From assembly GCA_001725325.1 (NCBI GenBank), contig MEFY01000002.1, forward strand, positions 1,057,559 through 1,121,558: a DNA stretch of 64,000 bases. The letters are read 5' to 3'. The notes under the pieces are model-generated. The model was given only the letters and a program-made list of their open reading frames with translations, was not told the origin of the DNA and did not search any database. Below, piece by piece: positions 41,405-49,517 of this stretch. Positions within the stretch are counted from its first letter, which is position 1; each line of letters starts with the position of its first letter. Origin of the DNA: Leifsonia sp. SCN 70-46. Its GTDB lineage: Bacteria; Actinomycetota; Actinomycetes; Actinomycetales; Microbacteriaceae. A program made the position numbers and the translations under genes.

Positions 41405-42582
41405 CGACCGTAGCCCCGAGCGCCCCCGCGCCCGCCGCCGTCGACGCCTCGGCGTCCGGCGCCAAGGGGGAGTCGGCAGCCGACCCCGCGGCGTTCGCCG
41501 CCGAGTTCGAGTCGGCCGTGGGGGAGCTCTCGACCGCCGGGACCGCTGCACAGCCCGCGACCGCGGAGCTCCCCGCCGACACGACGGCCGAGACCGCGAC
41601 GCCCGCCGCCCCTGCGCTGCCCGCGGCGCCCCTGCCGGCCGCGGCCCCCGTCGTCGCCGAGGCTCCCGCGGCTCCCGCCGAGCCGGCCCCGGCCCCGGTC
41701 GCGCCCGCACCCCTGGCGGAGGTCCCGGCCGAGGTCGCCGCGGACCCCGCGTCGGCGACCGCGATCGCCGTCATTTCCCCGGCCGCGGAGGTCGCGGCGC
41801 CCGCGCCCGAGGACAAGGCCGACGACACCGAGGATGCCCCGGCCGACGCCGCGCCCGCGGCGGACGCCCTCCCCGACCTCGCCGCGGCGGCACTCCCCGT
41901 GCCGCTCCCGGCCGCGCAGCCCGCGCCCGCCGCCCCCGCGCCCGCCGCAGGGGAGCGCGCCGTGGCGGCCGTCTCCGCCGCGCCCGCCCCCGCCGCCCCC
42001 GTCCCGGCGGCCCCCGCGGCCCCGGCCGCGGCCGACGCGGCAGCATCCGCCGCGGCCCCCGACGCCGCGCCGGCACCGTCGGCAGTCGCCCCCGTGCCGC
42101 CGCAGCCGGCTCCCGCCGTCGCGGCACCCCCGACCGCCGACGAGGTCGCGGCACCCGCCGCGCCGGCCCGCGCCCAGGCGCCCGACCTCGTCGGACAGCT
42201 CTCCCGCCCGATCCAGGGGCTGCGCTCCTTCGGCGACGGCACGCACATCATCACGGTGCGCGTCACGCCCGAGAACCTCGGCCCCGTCGCCGTGCGCGCG
42301 CACGTCAACGGAGACAGCATGCGCATCGAGCTGCTCGCCCCCACCGATCAGGCGCGCGAGGCGATCAAGGCGATCCTGCCCGACCTGCGCCGCGACCTCT
42401 CCGGCGCCGGGGGCCAGGCGACGCTCGACCTGTCGTCGGGCAACCAGTCGTCGTCCGGGCGCGAGAGTGCGCCGCGCGACGCCCCCGCACCCGGCCGCGT
42501 GAGCGAGGGCGCCGCGCCGGCGCCCGCCACGGGCATCCGCACCCCCGCCCGTCACGACGCCGCACTCGACGTCCTCGCCTAG
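41401..42582 (+). CDS. fliK: Flagellar hook-length control protein FliK
   Basis: A 393-residue protein from the ATG overlapping the NlpC gene. Residues of about 30-255 are an extreme Ala/Pro low-complexity stretch that can serve as the molecular ruler. The C-terminal domain (about 260-345, IITVRVTPENLGPVAVRAHV and IELLAPTDQAREAIKAILPD) is the conserved hook-length domain that switches export specificity at FlhB. A 12-nt gap with AAAGGAAG leads to flgD. Confidence 0.92.
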   Translation: MTTVAPSAPAPAAVDASASGAKGESAADPAAFAAEFESAVGELSTAGTAAQPATAELPADTTAETATPAAPALPAAPLPAAAPVVAEAPAAPAEPAPAPVAPAPLAEVPAEVAADPASATAIAVISPAAEVAAPAPEDKADDTEDAPADAAPAADALPDLAAAALPVPLPAAQPAPAAPAPAAGERAVAAVSAAPAPAAPVPAAPAAPAAADAAASAAAPDAAPAPSAVAPVPPQPAPAVAAPPTADEVAAPAAPARAQAPDLVGQLSRPIQGLRSFGDGTHIITVRVTPENLGPVAVRAHVNGDSMRIELLAPTDQAREAIKAILPDLRRDLSGAGGQATLDLSSGNQSSSGRESAPRDAPAPGRVSEGAAPAPATGIRTPARHDAALDVLA

Positions 42583-42594
42583 GAAAGGAAGACC

Positions 42595-43026
42595 ATGCCC
42601 AGCGCCATCGACTCGATAGTCAACAACAGCAACGTGCAGGTGCCCGAGGCGATCACCGCCGCCCAGAACTCCGCCAAGCAGAAGATGGACGGCGAGATGT
42701 TCATGCAGCTGCTCGTCGCCCAGCTGCGCGCGCAAGACCCGAGCTCGCCCATGGACACCAACGCCATGATGACCCAGACCGCCCAGCTGGCCAGCATGGA
42801 GCAGCTCACCTCGATGTCGAAGCTCTCGCAGGAGTCGTTCTCGCTGCAGATGCGGGTCGCGGCATCCTCGCTCATCGGCAAGGAGGTCGGCTACGTCGAC
42901 GCCGACGGCAAGACCCAGAAGGGCATCGCCACCGCGGTCTCCTTCGCCAACGCAGTCCCCACCGTCACGATCGGCGACAAGTCGATCCGCCTCGACGCCA
43001 TCTCCGACGTCGCCAACGCTTCCTAG
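42595..43026 (+). CDS. flgD: Flagellar hook cap scaffold FlgD
   Basis: A 143-residue protein with AAAGGAAG before its ATG. It contains the FlgD core (FMQLLVAQLRAQDPSSPMD, then TNAMMTQTAQLASMEQL) and a short C-terminal SSLIGKEVGYVDADGK segment. It is the short Gram-positive type lacking the extra Ig-like domains of enteric FlgD. FlgD caps the growing hook. flgE follows after 24 nt with its own ribosome site. Confidence 0.95.
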   Translation: MPSAIDSIVNNSNVQVPEAITAAQNSAKQKMDGEMFMQLLVAQLRAQDPSSPMDTNAMMTQTAQLASMEQLTSMSKLSQESFSLQMRVAASSLIGKEVGYVDADGKTQKGIATAVSFANAVPTVTIGDKSIRLDAISDVANAS

Positions 43027-43050
43027 ACACCCCCAACCGAAAGGCACATC

Positions 43051-44226
43051 ATGCTTCGCGCTCTCTACTCGGCAATCTCGGGGCTCCGCTCCCACCAGAC
43101 CATGCTCGACGTCACCGGCAACAACATCGCCAACGTCAACACGACGGGCTTCAAGTCGTCGCAGACCCAGTTCCAGGACACGCTCTCGCAGCTCATCCGC
43201 GGCGCGAGCGGCGCGCAGGCGGCGGCCGGCGGCTCCAACCCGGCCCAGATCGGGCTCGGCGTGCAGGTCGCGGGCATCTCGACCAACTTCTCGCAGGGCT
43301 CCGCGCAGGCGACGGGCCGCTCGACCGACATGATGATCTCGGGCGACGGCTTCTTCGTCGTGCAGTCGGCCGGTGAGACGCTCTACACGCGCGCCGGCTC
43401 GTTCTCGTTCGACGCCTCGGGCCGCCTCGTCACCCCCGACGGCGCGCTCGTGCAGGGCTGGACCGCCACCAACGGCGTGCTGCCCACGACGGGCGGCGCG
43501 GTCGGCAACATCACGCTCCCGCAGAACGCCGTGGCCCCCGCGGTCAAGACGACGTCCGTGACCATGACGGGCAACCTCCCCTCGGGCGCGGCGGTCGGCG
43601 ACGTCGTCACGCGCGACGTCGACGTCTACGACGCCGTGGGCGACGCCCGCACGATCTCCGTGCAGTTCACGCGCACGGCGGCCGGCTGGGACACCAAGGC
43701 CACCGACGGCGCGACCGTCGTGAACGGCGCCATGACGTTCAACGCCGCGGGCAAGGTCGCCACGGGCGGCACGATCACGGTCAACGGCGTCGCCATCGAC
43801 CTCAGCGCCGCCACGGGCTTCGCCGACCTCAACACGCTCGCGGCGAGCCACCAGGACGGCCGCGGCCCCGGAACGCTCCAGTCGTTCTCGCTCTCCAAGG
43901 ACGGCACGCTCGTCGGCTCGTTCAGCAACGGCGCCACCGAGCCCATCGCGCGCATCGCGCTCGCGACCTTCATCAACCCCGGCGGACTCGAGAAGGCCGG
44001 CGGATCCACCTACCGCACGTCGATCAACTCGGGCATCGCGACCCTCGGCACGGCGGGGTCGGGCGGCATCGGCTCCCTCATGGGCGGCGCGCTCGAGATG
44101 TCGAACGTCGACCTCTCGCAGGAGTTCACCAACCTCATCGTCGCGCAGCGCGGCTTCCAGGCGAACGCCCGCATCATCACCACCTCCGACGAGGTGCTGC
44201 AGGAGCTCACCAACCTGAAGCGCTAG
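43051..44226 (+). CDS. flgE: Flagellar hook protein FlgE
   Basis: A 391-residue hook protein; AAAGG precedes its ATG. The N-terminus MLRALYSAISGLRSHQTMLD then TGNNIANVNTTGFKSSQTQF and the C-terminus SNVDLSQEFTNLIVAQRGFQ then ANARIITTSDEVLQEL are the paired D0 helices of rod/hook proteins. A beta-rich D1/D2 region lies between. It is the only FlgE/F/G-family member in the window besides FlgB and FlgC. After the stop there is a C9 homopolymer (44227-44235) and 229 nt of regulatory DNA before flbD. Confidence 0.96.
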   Translation: MLRALYSAISGLRSHQTMLDVTGNNIANVNTTGFKSSQTQFQDTLSQLIRGASGAQAAAGGSNPAQIGLGVQVAGISTNFSQGSAQATGRSTDMMISGDGFFVVQSAGETLYTRAGSFSFDASGRLVTPDGALVQGWTATNGVLPTTGGAVGNITLPQNAVAPAVKTTSVTMTGNLPSGAAVGDVVTRDVDVYDAVGDARTISVQFTRTAAGWDTKATDGATVVNGAMTFNAAGKVATGGTITVNGVAIDLSAATGFADLNTLAASHQDGRGPGTLQSFSLSKDGTLVGSFSNGATEPIARIALATFINPGGLEKAGGSTYRTSINSGIATLGTAGSGGIGSLMGGALEMSNVDLSQEFTNLIVAQRGFQANARIITTSDEVLQELTNLKR

Positions 44227-44309
44227 CCCCCCCCCGATGATCCCCTCGTGCCTCGCTAAGTGGCAGGAGTCGCGGAGATCTGCGCGATTCCGAGAAATCT
44301 GCGAGACAC

Positions 44310-44370
44310 GGGGGGCAAGAGAGACACGCACACCCCCTGTATTGGGGTACAGGCGCTTCCCCGAACGGGG
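44310..44370. promoter_or_regulatory. Inverted repeats upstream of flbD
   Basis: Two perfect dyads lie just before the flbD promoter: CCTGTA-TTGGGG-TACAGG (44336-44353) and CCCCG-AA-CGGGG (44359-44370). A G6 tract is at 44310-44315. Either dyad could be an activator or repressor site. The second ends 12 bases before the -35. Confidence 0.4.
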
Positions 44371-44382
44371 TACGTGCCGGAC

Positions 44383-44409
44383 CTAACATGCGCACGCCCC
44401 CCGCCGAGA
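44383..44409 (+). promoter_or_regulatory. Flagellar sigma promoter of flbD-motA-motB
   Basis: CTAA (44383-44386), 17 nt, CCGAGA (44404-44409). Start near 44417, leader about 38 nt to the flbD ATG. Confidence 0.6.
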
Positions 44410-44454
44410 GTGGTGAGTACGCCGACCCTTCCGTCGGCCCAAGGGGGATTCATC

Positions 44455-44730
44455 ATGATCGTGGTAACACGACTCAACAACACGCGCTTCGCGGTCAACC
44501 CTGACCTCATCGAGCGCATCCAGGCGAGCCCGGACACGACGCTGACGCTGGTCGGGGGGACCAGCTACATCGTCACCGAGACCATGGACGAGGTCATCGA
44601 GATGATCGCGGCCTACCGTGCGGGCGTCATCGCGCGCGCGCGGGCCATGCCGACGTCCGACGGGCCGGGGACATCGCTCGGCGTCGTGCCGTTCGACCGC
44701 TCCGACCGCGTGCCGTCCGGGGGTCGCTGA
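44455..44730 (+). CDS. flbD: Flagellar FlbD-family small protein
   Basis: A 91-residue protein from the ATG with AAGGGGG upstream. The first 65 residues match the FlbD family: IVVTRLNNTRFAVNPDLIER then PDTTLTLVGGTSYIVTETMDE and EMIAAYRAGVI. A 25-residue tail is added. FlbD-family genes sit between hook and motor genes in Gram-positive bacteria and spirochaetes; the molecular role is not settled. Overlaps motA by one base. Confidence 0.93.
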   Translation: MIVVTRLNNTRFAVNPDLIERIQASPDTTLTLVGGTSYIVTETMDEVIEMIAAYRAGVIARARAMPTSDGPGTSLGVVPFDRSDRVPSGGR

Positions 44731-45509
44731 TGGACCTCGCCACCATAATCGGCATCGTCCTCGCCTTCGGGGCGCTCCTGACGATGATGACGCTCGAGGG
44801 GGCGTCGATCAACGCGATCATCCTGCCCGCGCCCATGATCCTCGTGTTCGGGGCCACCATCGCGGTCGGCATCGCGAGCGCGACGATCCCGGACGCCATC
44901 CAGGCGATCAAGTCGCTGCCGCGCGCCTTCAAGGGCGTCAAGTACAAGCCGCAGGCGACGATCGACCAGCTCGTCGAGCTGGCGGAGGTGGCCCGCCGCC
45001 AGGGCCTGCTCGCCCTCGAGCAGGAGGCGGAGAAGATCGACGACGACTTCCTGAAGTCGGCGCTGCAGGGCGTCGCCGACGGCATGGACGCCGAGGATCT
45101 CGCGATCATGCTCGAGGACCAGGTCGCCACGCGCGAGCGCGCGTCTCGCCAGGCCGCGAAGTTCTTCACCAGCATGGGCGGTTACGCGCCCACGATCGGC
45201 ATCATCGGAACCGTCGTCTCGCTCACCCACGTGCTCGAGAACCTCTCCGACCCCGGATCGCTCGGCCACTCCATCGCCGCCGCGTTCGTCGCGACGCTGT
45301 GGGGTGTGCTCTCCGCCAACTTCCTGTGGCTGCCCATCGGCACGAGGCTCATCCGCCTCGTCGAGCTCGACGTGCAGCGCATGACGATCATCGTCGAGGG
45401 CATCCTCGCCCTGCAGGCCGGCAACCAGCCGCGTGTCGTCGGGGAGCGCCTGCGCGCGCTCGTGCCCGCGCACGCCCTCTCCAAAGACAAAGAGGCGAAG
45501 GCGGCATGA
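44730..45509 (+). CDS. motA: Flagellar motor stator protein MotA
   Basis: A 259-residue protein with four transmembrane helices (about 3-22, 30-52, 147-170 and 180-205) and a large cytoplasmic loop between helices 2 and 3. The conserved prolines are visible in YAPTIGIIGTV and LWLPIGTRL, and the loop carries the Arg/Glu-rich VATRERASRQAAKFF segment that touches FliG. It forms the proton-driven stator with MotB, whose gene overlaps by four bases. Confidence 0.97.
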   Translation: MDLATIIGIVLAFGALLTMMTLEGASINAIILPAPMILVFGATIAVGIASATIPDAIQAIKSLPRAFKGVKYKPQATIDQLVELAEVARRQGLLALEQEAEKIDDDFLKSALQGVADGMDAEDLAIMLEDQVATRERASRQAAKFFTSMGGYAPTIGIIGTVVSLTHVLENLSDPGSLGHSIAAAFVATLWGVLSANFLWLPIGTRLIRLVELDVQRMTIIVEGILALQAGNQPRVVGERLRALVPAHALSKDKEAKAA

Positions 45510-46318
45510 GCCGGAAGGGTCGTGGCCACAAGGGAGGTGGTCACGAGGAAGGGCACGCCGACGAGCGCTGGCTCGTCTCGTACGCCGACATGATCACGGT
45601 GCTCATGTGCCTGTTCCTCGTGCTGTTCGCCATGTCGAGCATCGACGCGAACAAGTACGCGCAGCTCAAGGACTCGCTCGCGACGGGCTTCGGCACGACG
45701 CCGAGCACGGAGGTCGACTCCTCCGTCGGCGTCATCGTCGACCCGGACCTGGTCGACGCCGAGGGCGTCGGCTTCACCGACTCCGACACCAAGGAGAAGA
45801 CCGACAAGGAGGCCGCCAAGAAGGAGGTCGCCAAGTTCGACGAGATCATCCAGCAGATCACCCAGAACCTCGCGGCGCAGGGGATGCAGGACCAGGTGAG
45901 CTTCAGCGTCGACGAGCGCGGCCTCACGGTCAAGCTCATCGGCGGGCAGGCCTACTTCGCGGGGGACTCCTCGGTGCTCCAGCCGGACGCCGTCACGGCG
46001 ATCGACGCCGTCGGGGCGGCGCTCTCCGGCATCGACAACCACATCTCCGTCGAGGGCCACATCGACCCGTACGGCCAGGGCTCGCCCGCGCTCAACGACT
46101 GGGAGCTCGCCGGGGCACGCAGCACGGCCGTGCTGCGCCGTCTCGTCGAGACCGACACGATCCAGCCCGAGCGCATCTCGTCGACGAGCTACGGCGGGGT
46201 GCATCCCGCCGTCGCCTCGGAGTCGGCGCTCAACCGGCGCGTCGACATCGTCGTGCTCACCGACCTCAGCGGCGACGCAGCCGCGCTCATCCCGGGGGTG
46301 GTCGCGGGAACCGGATGA
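45506..46318 (+). CDS. motB: Flagellar motor stator protein MotB
   Basis: A 270-residue protein. The N-terminus is basic and His/Gly-rich, then one transmembrane helix with the proton-binding Asp in SYADMITVLMCLFLVLFAMS. The plug/linker follows (DKEAAKKEVAKFDEIIQQIT). The C-terminal OmpA-like peptidoglycan-binding domain (VEGHIDPYGQGSP, LAGARSTAVLRRL) anchors it to the wall. The single helix keeps the critical Asp, so it should be functional. Confidence 0.97.
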   Translation: MSRKGRGHKGGGHEEGHADERWLVSYADMITVLMCLFLVLFAMSSIDANKYAQLKDSLATGFGTTPSTEVDSSVGVIVDPDLVDAEGVGFTDSDTKEKTDKEAAKKEVAKFDEIIQQITQNLAAQGMQDQVSFSVDERGLTVKLIGGQAYFAGDSSVLQPDAVTAIDAVGAALSGIDNHISVEGHIDPYGQGSPALNDWELAGARSTAVLRRLVETDTIQPERISSTSYGGVHPAVASESALNRRVDIVVLTDLSGDAAALIPGVVAGTG

Positions 46319-46349
46319 GTGCGGCGGGAGAACTTCCCACCGGGAACTG

Positions 46350-46376
46350 CTAACGCGGGCGCTCGAGCGTCCGATA
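46350..46376 (+). promoter_or_regulatory. Flagellar sigma promoter of fliM operon
   Basis: CTAA (46350-46353), 17 nt, CCGATA (46371-46376), with AACTGCTAACGCGG identical to the flgB promoter. The start is expected at 46383-46386, at or within three bases of the fliM GTG. Confidence 0.75.
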
Positions 46377-46385
46377 GTCCGTCAC

Positions 46386-47291
46386 GTGACGATTCAGATG
46401 GTGTCAGGCGTACCCACGCGCACCTCCGATCGCACCGCCGAGCCCGAGCCGTACGACTTCGCCCGCCCGACGCGCCTCCCGCGCGAGCAGTCGGCCGAGC
46501 TCCTGCGCTCCATGGACTCCTTCGCCAAGTCGTGGGCCACCGAGCTCTCGGCCAAGCTGCGCGCCGAGTGCCACGTCACCGTCACGGGTGTGTCGCTCCT
46601 GCCCTACGAGGAGTACGTCGAATCCCTGCCCGAGTCCGCGGCGATGGTGCTGCTGACGATGGATGCCGTGCTCGCGCGCGGCATCATGCAGTTCCCCCTC
46701 CAGGACAGCCTCGGCTGGGCCGAGCGCATGCTGGGCGGAGCGGGCGGGCGCGACGTGCCCGAGCGCCCGTTCTCGCCCATCGAGCAGGCGGTCGTCACGA
46801 AGGTCGTCACGGGCGCGCTCGCGACCATGGCCTACAGCCTCGGCGCATCCTTCCCGCACAACATGAAGGTCGACCGAATCGAGTACACGCCGCAAGCCGC
46901 CAAGGCTGCGGGGCCGCAGGATGCGACGATCATCACATCGCTCGAGCTGACTGTCGACGACGCGACATCCCGCATCACGTTCGCCCTCCCCGCGGACGCC
47001 CTCGCGCGGGATGCCGAGGAGTCGGCGCACGTCGGCGACGGCGAGCCGCTCGACCTCATGCTCTCCCACCTCTCCGGCGTGCCGGTGCGGGTGTCGCTGC
47101 AGTTCCAGCCGACACGCGTGAGGCCCGAGGTCGTGCTCGCGCTCGCCGAGGGCGACCTCATCCGCATGACCCACTCGAAGAACCGCCCGCTCAACTTCGC
47201 CGTCGAAGGCCAGATCATGGCCAAGGCCGCGGTGGGAGCGAGCGGATCGCAGCTCGCCTGCGTGATCGTCGATACCCAGGAGACCCCATGA
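46386..47291 (+). CDS. fliM: Flagellar motor switch protein FliM (no CheY-docking peptide)
   Basis: A 301-residue protein from the GTG at 46386, the first possible start in frame. It begins close to YDFARPTRLPREQ, which in other FliMs follows an N-terminal LSQ-EID-LL peptide that binds phosphorylated CheY. That peptide is missing here and is not encoded in the open frame upstream. The middle CheC-like domain (LPYEEYVESLP, MLGGAGGRDVPERPF) and the C-terminal SpoA/FliN-like domain (VRVSLQFQPTRVRPEVVLAL) are intact. There is no Shine-Dalgarno and the FliA-type -10 ends nine bases upstream, so translation is probably leaderless. Overlaps fliN. Confidence 0.93.
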   Translation: MTIQMVSGVPTRTSDRTAEPEPYDFARPTRLPREQSAELLRSMDSFAKSWATELSAKLRAECHVTVTGVSLLPYEEYVESLPESAAMVLLTMDAVLARGIMQFPLQDSLGWAERMLGGAGGRDVPERPFSPIEQAVVTKVVTGALATMAYSLGASFPHNMKVDRIEYTPQAAKAAGPQDATIITSLELTVDDATSRITFALPADALARDAEESAHVGDGEPLDLMLSHLSGVPVRVSLQFQPTRVRPEVVLALAEGDLIRMTHSKNRPLNFAVEGQIMAKAAVGASGSQLACVIVDTQETP

Positions 47292-48028
47292 CCAGCACGG
47301 CAGCAGCCCCCGGCACGGCCAGCGCGACCCGCGACTACGCGATGCAGGTCGCGGCGGTCGAGGCCCTCGCGGACGCCCTGCCCGGCGCAGAGCGCCCCTC
47401 CGTCGTGCACCACGAGTCGCCCGAGCAGCTCTCCGGGCCGTTCTCGGTGGCGCTCGCCGCCGAGTTCGTGGGCGTGCGCTCCGCCGACATCGCCCTCGTG
47501 CTCAACGACCGCACCATCCTCGCCGAGGCCGCGGGCGTCGACGAGGCCCTCGCGGAGCCCGCCGAGCTCGTGCGCCCCGCCATCGAGGCCGCGAGCGCGA
47601 CGCTCGGCGTCGGCGTGCTCGGCGACATCACCGAGGCGGACGCCTCGGCGCTCGTCGCCGCGACGGGCACGGCCGTCTTCGAGCTCACGACCGCCGCCGG
47701 CTCGATCGGCTGGTTCGCGATCCGCCTGCACGCGACGGCGATCGCGCCCGCGACGCCCGCGCCCGCGGCCCCCACGACCGGCAACCTCTCCCGCATCTCC
47801 AACGTCGAGATGGCGCTGACCGTCGAGATCGGCCGCACCCGCATGGCGGTGCGCGACCTGCTCGCGCTCGAGCCCGGCGCCGTCGTCGAGCTCGACCGGT
47901 CTGCCGGCACCCCCGCGGACATCCTGCTCAACGGCAAGCTCATCGCCCACGGCGACGTGGTCGTCGTCGACCAGGACTACGCGGTGCGCATCACGCGCAT
48001 CCTCGACAATCCCGAAGCCACCCTCTAG
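47288..48028 (+). CDS. fliN: Flagellar motor switch protein FliN/FliY
   Basis: A 246-residue protein from the ATG overlapping fliM. The C-terminal 80 residues are a SpoA domain typical of FliN (VEMALTVEIGRTRMAVRDLL then LEPGAVVELDRSAGTPADIL and LIAHGDVVVVDQDYAVRITRI). The N-terminal ~160 residues resemble the degenerate CheC-like region of FliY but lack the D-xxx-E-xxN phosphatase motif and the CheY-docking peptide. It completes the C-ring and docks FliH. Coupled to fliO by one base. Confidence 0.93.
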   Translation: MTSTAAAPGTASATRDYAMQVAAVEALADALPGAERPSVVHHESPEQLSGPFSVALAAEFVGVRSADIALVLNDRTILAEAAGVDEALAEPAELVRPAIEAASATLGVGVLGDITEADASALVAATGTAVFELTTAAGSIGWFAIRLHATAIAPATPAPAAPTTGNLSRISNVEMALTVEIGRTRMAVRDLLALEPGAVVELDRSAGTPADILLNGKLIAHGDVVVVDQDYAVRITRILDNPEATL

Positions 48029-48432
48029 TGGACGACGTCTTCCTCGTCCTGCGGGTCATCGTCTCGCTGGCGGCGGTGCTCGGGGTCATCTGGTACATCC
48101 AGCGCAGGGTCAGCAGGGGATCCCGCGTCAAGCAGTCCAAGAAGGCGATCACCGTCGTCGGCCGCCAGGGGGTGGGCGCGAGGGCGTCCGTCGCCGTGAT
48201 CGACGTCGACGGCAAGCGCTTCATCCTGGGCGTCACCGAGCACTCGGTGAACATCCTGCACACATCGGACACGCCCGAGGCACCCGCCGAGGCGTTCTCA
48301 CGAGTCCTCACGGAAGAGGGCGGCGATGTGGAGATCGAGGCGGTGACACCCCCGGCGAGCAGTTCGCCGCTCGCGGGGTCGATCCTCTCGGTCGACACCT
48401 GGCGTCGCGCGTTCGCCAGTCTCAAGCCGTGA
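48028..48432 (+). CDS. fliO: Flagellar biosynthesis protein FliO
   Basis: A 134-residue protein with one N-terminal transmembrane helix (about 5-26, VLRVIVSLAAVLGVIWYIQR), a basic stretch and a small beta domain with VIDVDGKRFILGVTEHSVNIL, the FliO signature. FliO helps FliP assemble into the export gate. The GTG overlaps the fliN stop; the end overlaps fliP by four bases. Confidence 0.93.
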   Translation: MDDVFLVLRVIVSLAAVLGVIWYIQRRVSRGSRVKQSKKAITVVGRQGVGARASVAVIDVDGKRFILGVTEHSVNILHTSDTPEAPAEAFSRVLTEEGGDVEIEAVTPPASSSPLAGSILSVDTWRRAFASLKP

Positions 48433-49247
48433 CGCGCGGCAGGGCCCTCCGCACCCTCGGTGCGGTGGTGGCCGCCGGCGTCATGACGCTCCTGCTCACG
48501 GGCGCTGCAGCGTTCCCGCAGGACGACGAGATCCCCACCCCGACACCTACGGACCCGGTTACGGGTGTCGTCGACGGCATCGTGAACGTCGGGATCAACG
48601 GGCCCGACGGCGCGCCCGCATCGTCGATCGTGCTGCTGCTCGGCATCACGATCCTCTCGATCGCCCCCGCGATCCTGCTCATGATGAGCTCGTTCACGAA
48701 GATCTTCATCGTGCTCGCGATGACGCGCAACGCGATCGGCCTCACGACCATCCCGCCCACCCAGGTGCTCGCGGGCCTCGCGCTCTTCCTCTCGATCTTC
48801 ATCATGTGGCCGACGCTCGCCGACGTGAACACCGCGGCCGTGCAGCCCTACCTCGACGGGCAGATCGACTTCCAGGGGGCGGTCGACGCCGCCTCCGGGC
48901 CCTTGCGCACGTTCATGCTCGCGCACACGCGCGAGGAGGACCTCGGCCTCATGACGCGCGCCGCGAACCTCGCCAACCCCGACTCTCCCGACGTGGTGCC
49001 GCTGCAGACGCTCATCCCGGCGTTCATGATCTCGGAGCTGCGCGCGGGCTTCATCATCGGCTTCGTCATCTTCGTGCCGTTCCTCGTCATCGACCTCGTC
49101 GTGTCGGCCGGCCTCATGGCGATGGGCATGATGATGCTCCCGCCGGTCATGATCTCGCTGCCCTTCAAGATCCTGCTGTTCATCCTCGTCGACGGCTGGG
49201 GCCTCATCGTCACGGCCCTCGTCGGCAGCTACGGACTCGGCCCGTGA
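48429..49247 (+). CDS. fliP: Flagellar export gate protein FliP
   Basis: A 272-residue protein. A cleavable signal peptide is seen at residues 1-29 (basic start, then AVVAAGVMTLLLTGAAA). Four transmembrane helices follow, with family motifs MMSSFTKIFIVLAMTRNAIG, IPPTQVLAGLALFLSIFIMW and LIPAFMISELRAGFIIGFVIF. FliP forms the export pore with FliQ and FliR. Coupled to fliO and fliQ. Confidence 0.97.
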   Translation: MTRGRALRTLGAVVAAGVMTLLLTGAAAFPQDDEIPTPTPTDPVTGVVDGIVNVGINGPDGAPASSIVLLLGITILSIAPAILLMMSSFTKIFIVLAMTRNAIGLTTIPPTQVLAGLALFLSIFIMWPTLADVNTAAVQPYLDGQIDFQGAVDAASGPLRTFMLAHTREEDLGLMTRAANLANPDSPDVVPLQTLIPAFMISELRAGFIIGFVIFVPFLVIDLVVSAGLMAMGMMMLPPVMISLPFKILLFILVDGWGLIVTALVGSYGLGP

Positions 49248-49516
49248 ACCCGGCAGCGGTCATCGACATCGGCGTGCAGGCACTCGTGGTCGCCGCCAAG
49301 CTCGGCGCGCCCATGCTCGTGACGGCGCTCGTCGTGGGGTTCGCGGTCTCGGTGTTCCAGTCGATCACCCAGATCCAGGAGGTCACGCTCTCGTTCGTGC
49401 CGAAGGCCGTCGCCGTCGCCATCGCGCTCGTCATCGCCGGCCAGTGGATGATCGCCGAGATCGTGACGTTCACGACGACGCTGTACGAGCGCATCCCGCA
49501 ACTGGTCGGGGGATGA
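49244..49516 (+). CDS. fliQ: Flagellar export gate protein FliQ
   Basis: A 90-residue protein from the GTG overlapping fliP. It has two transmembrane helices, with the family motif FQSITQIQEVTLSFVPKAVA between them. It forms the outer subunits of the FliPQR pore. Confidence 0.96.
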   Translation: MNPAAVIDIGVQALVVAAKLGAPMLVTALVVGFAVSVFQSITQIQEVTLSFVPKAVAVAIALVIAGQWMIAEIVTFTTTLYERIPQLVGG

Positions 49517-49517
49517 C

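Noticed and set aside
41480-42170. GC-rich repetitive stretch that might be a tandem repeat or recombination site
   Set aside because: It is low-complexity Ala/Pro coding sequence of the FliK ruler with no fixed repeat period.
44260-44454. Upstream extension of the flbD frame from 44260
   Set aside because: It would run through the CTAA-N17-CCGAGA promoter and both dyads, and the protein only becomes FlbD-like at the ATG at 44455 with its own AAGGGGG site.
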